In this document: positions 23,489 through 24,593 of the stretch, piece after piece
Layout: each line of letters starts with the position of its first letter
Numbering within the stretch: position 1 is the first letter of the stretch
Source of the DNA: Caryophanales bacterium UBA5455
GTDB lineage: Bacteria; Bacillota_I; Bacilli_A; RFN20; CAG-826
DNA: 24,593 bases
Direction of reading: 5' to 3'
Assembly (NCBI GenBank): GCA_002427365.1
Contig: DIQT01000015.1
Span: 229,742 to 254,334 of the forward strand
Program-made: the position numbers and the translations under genes
Notes under the pieces: model-generated
What the model was told of the DNA's origin: nothing
Seen by the model: only the letters and a program-made list of their open reading frames with translations
The model's database searches: none

Positions 23489-23510
23489 AACGCCAGTTGG
23501 CGTTTTTTTT
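23489..23510. terminator. Bidirectional terminator between rpmB and the convergent membrane-protein gene
   Basis: AACGCC - AGTT - GGCGTT followed by a run of T on the plus strand, and flanked by A-runs on the other side, so the minus strand also reads as hairpin plus T-run. It lies 7 bases after the rpmB stop and 17 bases after the stop of the leftward gene. Confidence 0.92.
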
Positions 23511-23527
23511 ATTGCTTTTTTTCGATT

Positions 23528-24196
23528 CTAATGAATGAAATTAACAATATTTACAAGAAGAAATAAATATACATTAATCGCGATTAATAACCATTCTGTA
23601 TATGAAGGAGCGTACTTCTTCGGCCGCGAGATTTCTAAAATTCCATCTTGGCGAATACGTTTATCCGAAATAATATATTTATATAAATTTGGATTAACAA
23701 TAACAATTAAAGCCGCAAACGCGGGGACAAAACCTAGAATTGCTTCAAATGTTGTAAAGCGTTGACCACGGGGAGAATAGCCGCGTAAAAAATGTGTCCC
23801 AATAATTGCGCTTAAAGCAACCGTCGCTAGTGCGCTAACGAGAACTACAATCATTCGAAAGCGCGGACGTTTATCGGTCATTACAAACATTAAAAAGATA
23901 CCGGCCGCAATTAAAATTGTCATAATTGTTCCAACAATTAAATAAGCATCACTTAGTTCTTTAAAAAAGAAATACGCAAATAAAATCATTAAAATCGAAC
24001 TAATACTTACAAGTACATAATGAATTGGAAGAAAATAGCGTTTTGATCCTTGCGCTAATTCAAACGGATATCGATTAAGTAACGAGTATTTGCTTTTTTG
24101 TTGAAGTTGATAGTTACTTAGCCCAAAAACAAGTTCAAACAAAAGTGAAAGAACATAGGCCGTAATAATAAAAATAAAGGTCCGTTCGTTATTCAT
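23528..24196 (-). CDS. Six-helix membrane protein of unknown function, downstream of rpe
   Basis: I do not recognise this 222-residue protein. Hydrophobic helices are predicted at about 7-26, 57-78, 84-106, 114-135, 150-168 and 201-219. Two short loops carry positive charge (TDKRPRFR, 107-114; SDKRIRQDGILEISRPKK, 177-194); the latter, with its IISDKRIRQDG pattern, resembles the start of a small strand-turn motif of membrane PH-like proteins. The ATG overlaps the end of rpe by 8 bases, with an AAGGG site inside rpe, so it is co-transcribed with rpe. No transport or catalytic motif is visible. Confidence 0.82.
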   Translation of the reverse strand: MNNERTFIFIITAYVLSLLFELVFGLSNYQLQQKSKYSLLNRYPFELAQGSKRYFLPIHYVLVSISSILMILFAYFFFKELSDAYLIVGTIMTILIAAGIFLMFVMTDKRPRFRMIVVLVSALATVALSAIIGTHFLRGYSPRGQRFTTFEAILGFVPAFAALIVIVNPNLYKYIISDKRIRQDGILEISRPKKYAPSYTEWLLIAINVYLFLLVNIVNFIH

Positions 24197-24593
24197 TTGC
24201 TAACCCTTTCAAATAGTGAACGCGTTTAATAAAATCTTTATGGTTAAATAAATAGCTCCCGGCAACGAGTAAATCTGCGCCTGCTTCAACCGCAATTGGG
24301 GCGGTCTCTTCATTAATTCCGCCATCAACTTCTAAGCGAATTTTATATCCGTTTTGATCGATAACTTTCCGTAGCGTTTGTAGTTTTTCACTCGCCGAAT
24401 CTAAATACTTTTGACCGCCAAACCCTGGTTCAACGCTCATAATTAAAATTAAATCAATATCTTCTAAATATGGAACTAACGCACTTAAGGATGTGCCCGG
24501 TTTAATCGATAAGCCAACTTTTCCACCCGCTCGTTTAATCGCTAAAATACATTCACGAATTTTTGCTTGTGAACCATGATACGTTTCAACGTG
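24189..24593 (-). CDS. rpe: Ribulose-phosphate 3-epimerase, N-terminus cut by window edge
   Basis: Rpe (EC 5.1.3.1) interconverts ribulose-5-phosphate and xylulose-5-phosphate in the pentose phosphate pathway. The last 134 residues are present. They show the family's HVE (metal-binding His), KVGLSIKPGTSL, LILIMSVEPGFGGQKYL (mobile phosphate-gripping loop), RLEVDGGINEETAP (the catalytic/metal Asp) and the GADLLVAGSYLF phosphate-binding end. The beginning lies beyond the right edge of the window. It is followed by an overlapping membrane-protein gene. Conservation of rpe near rpmB agrees with the Bacillus gene order. Confidence 0.95.
   Translation of the reverse strand, partial: HVETYHGSQAKIRECILAIKRAGGKVGLSIKPGTSLSALVPYLEDIDLILIMSVEPGFGGQKYLDSASEKLQTLRKVIDQNGYKIRLEVDGGINEETAPIAVEAGADLLVAGSYLFNHKDFIKRVHYLKGLANE

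Overview
The window looks like chromosomal DNA of a low-GC Bacillota (class Bacilli or a relative such as the Erysipelotrichales or Acholeplasma/Izemoplasma side). The reasons are Gram-positive style Shine-Dalgarno sites, a leuS T-box leader, a CcpA-like LacI regulator with a catabolite-type operator, an ECF S component, a GlgC/GlgD pair and a pepV-trmB-M42-ytpR order recalling the Bacillus subtilis ytjP/ytmQ/ytoP/ytpR region. TGA is used as a stop (at 2332, 3407, 13931 and 20564) and tryptophans are TGG, so this is the standard bacterial code, not the Mycoplasma/Spiroplasma code. Nearly all genes are on the minus strand, so the text below reads from high to low coordinates. No gene-free stretch exceeds 300 bases; the longest, 11537-11825, holds the leuS T-box leader and a terminator. 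I see no tRNA, rRNA, CRISPR array or insertion sequence.

Right end (22758-24593): a partial rpe and a six-helix membrane protein run leftward and converge on rpmB through a shared bidirectional terminator. Left of rpmB is a small plus-strand membrane protein, divergent from the jet genes.

Jet region (17175-22638): jetA, jetB and jetC form a tightly coupled operon with its own promoter and a strong terminator. It encodes an SMC-like condensin of the Wadjet/MksBEF group. The plasmid-cleaving nuclease subunit JetD is absent on both sides. This is the most interesting locus in the window.

Glycogen operon (11826-17090): an extended -10 promoter starts a unit made of an unrecognised two-helix membrane protein, glgC, glgD, glgA and a YhhN/lysoplasmalogenase-family membrane protein, closed by a terminator.

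leuS-tex (6908-11750): a leucine T-box controls leuS. tex follows with its own promoter.

Cofactor and peptide block (612-6848): coaX, a probable pantothenate ECF S component, pepV, trmB, an M42 aminopeptidase, ytpR and pncB are packed with overlaps or very short gaps. It combines uptake and salvage of CoA and NAD precursors, peptide breakdown and tRNA modification.

Left end (1-554): the start of a LacI-family repressor whose promoter spacer contains a perfect catabolite-responsive-element match, implying autoregulation.
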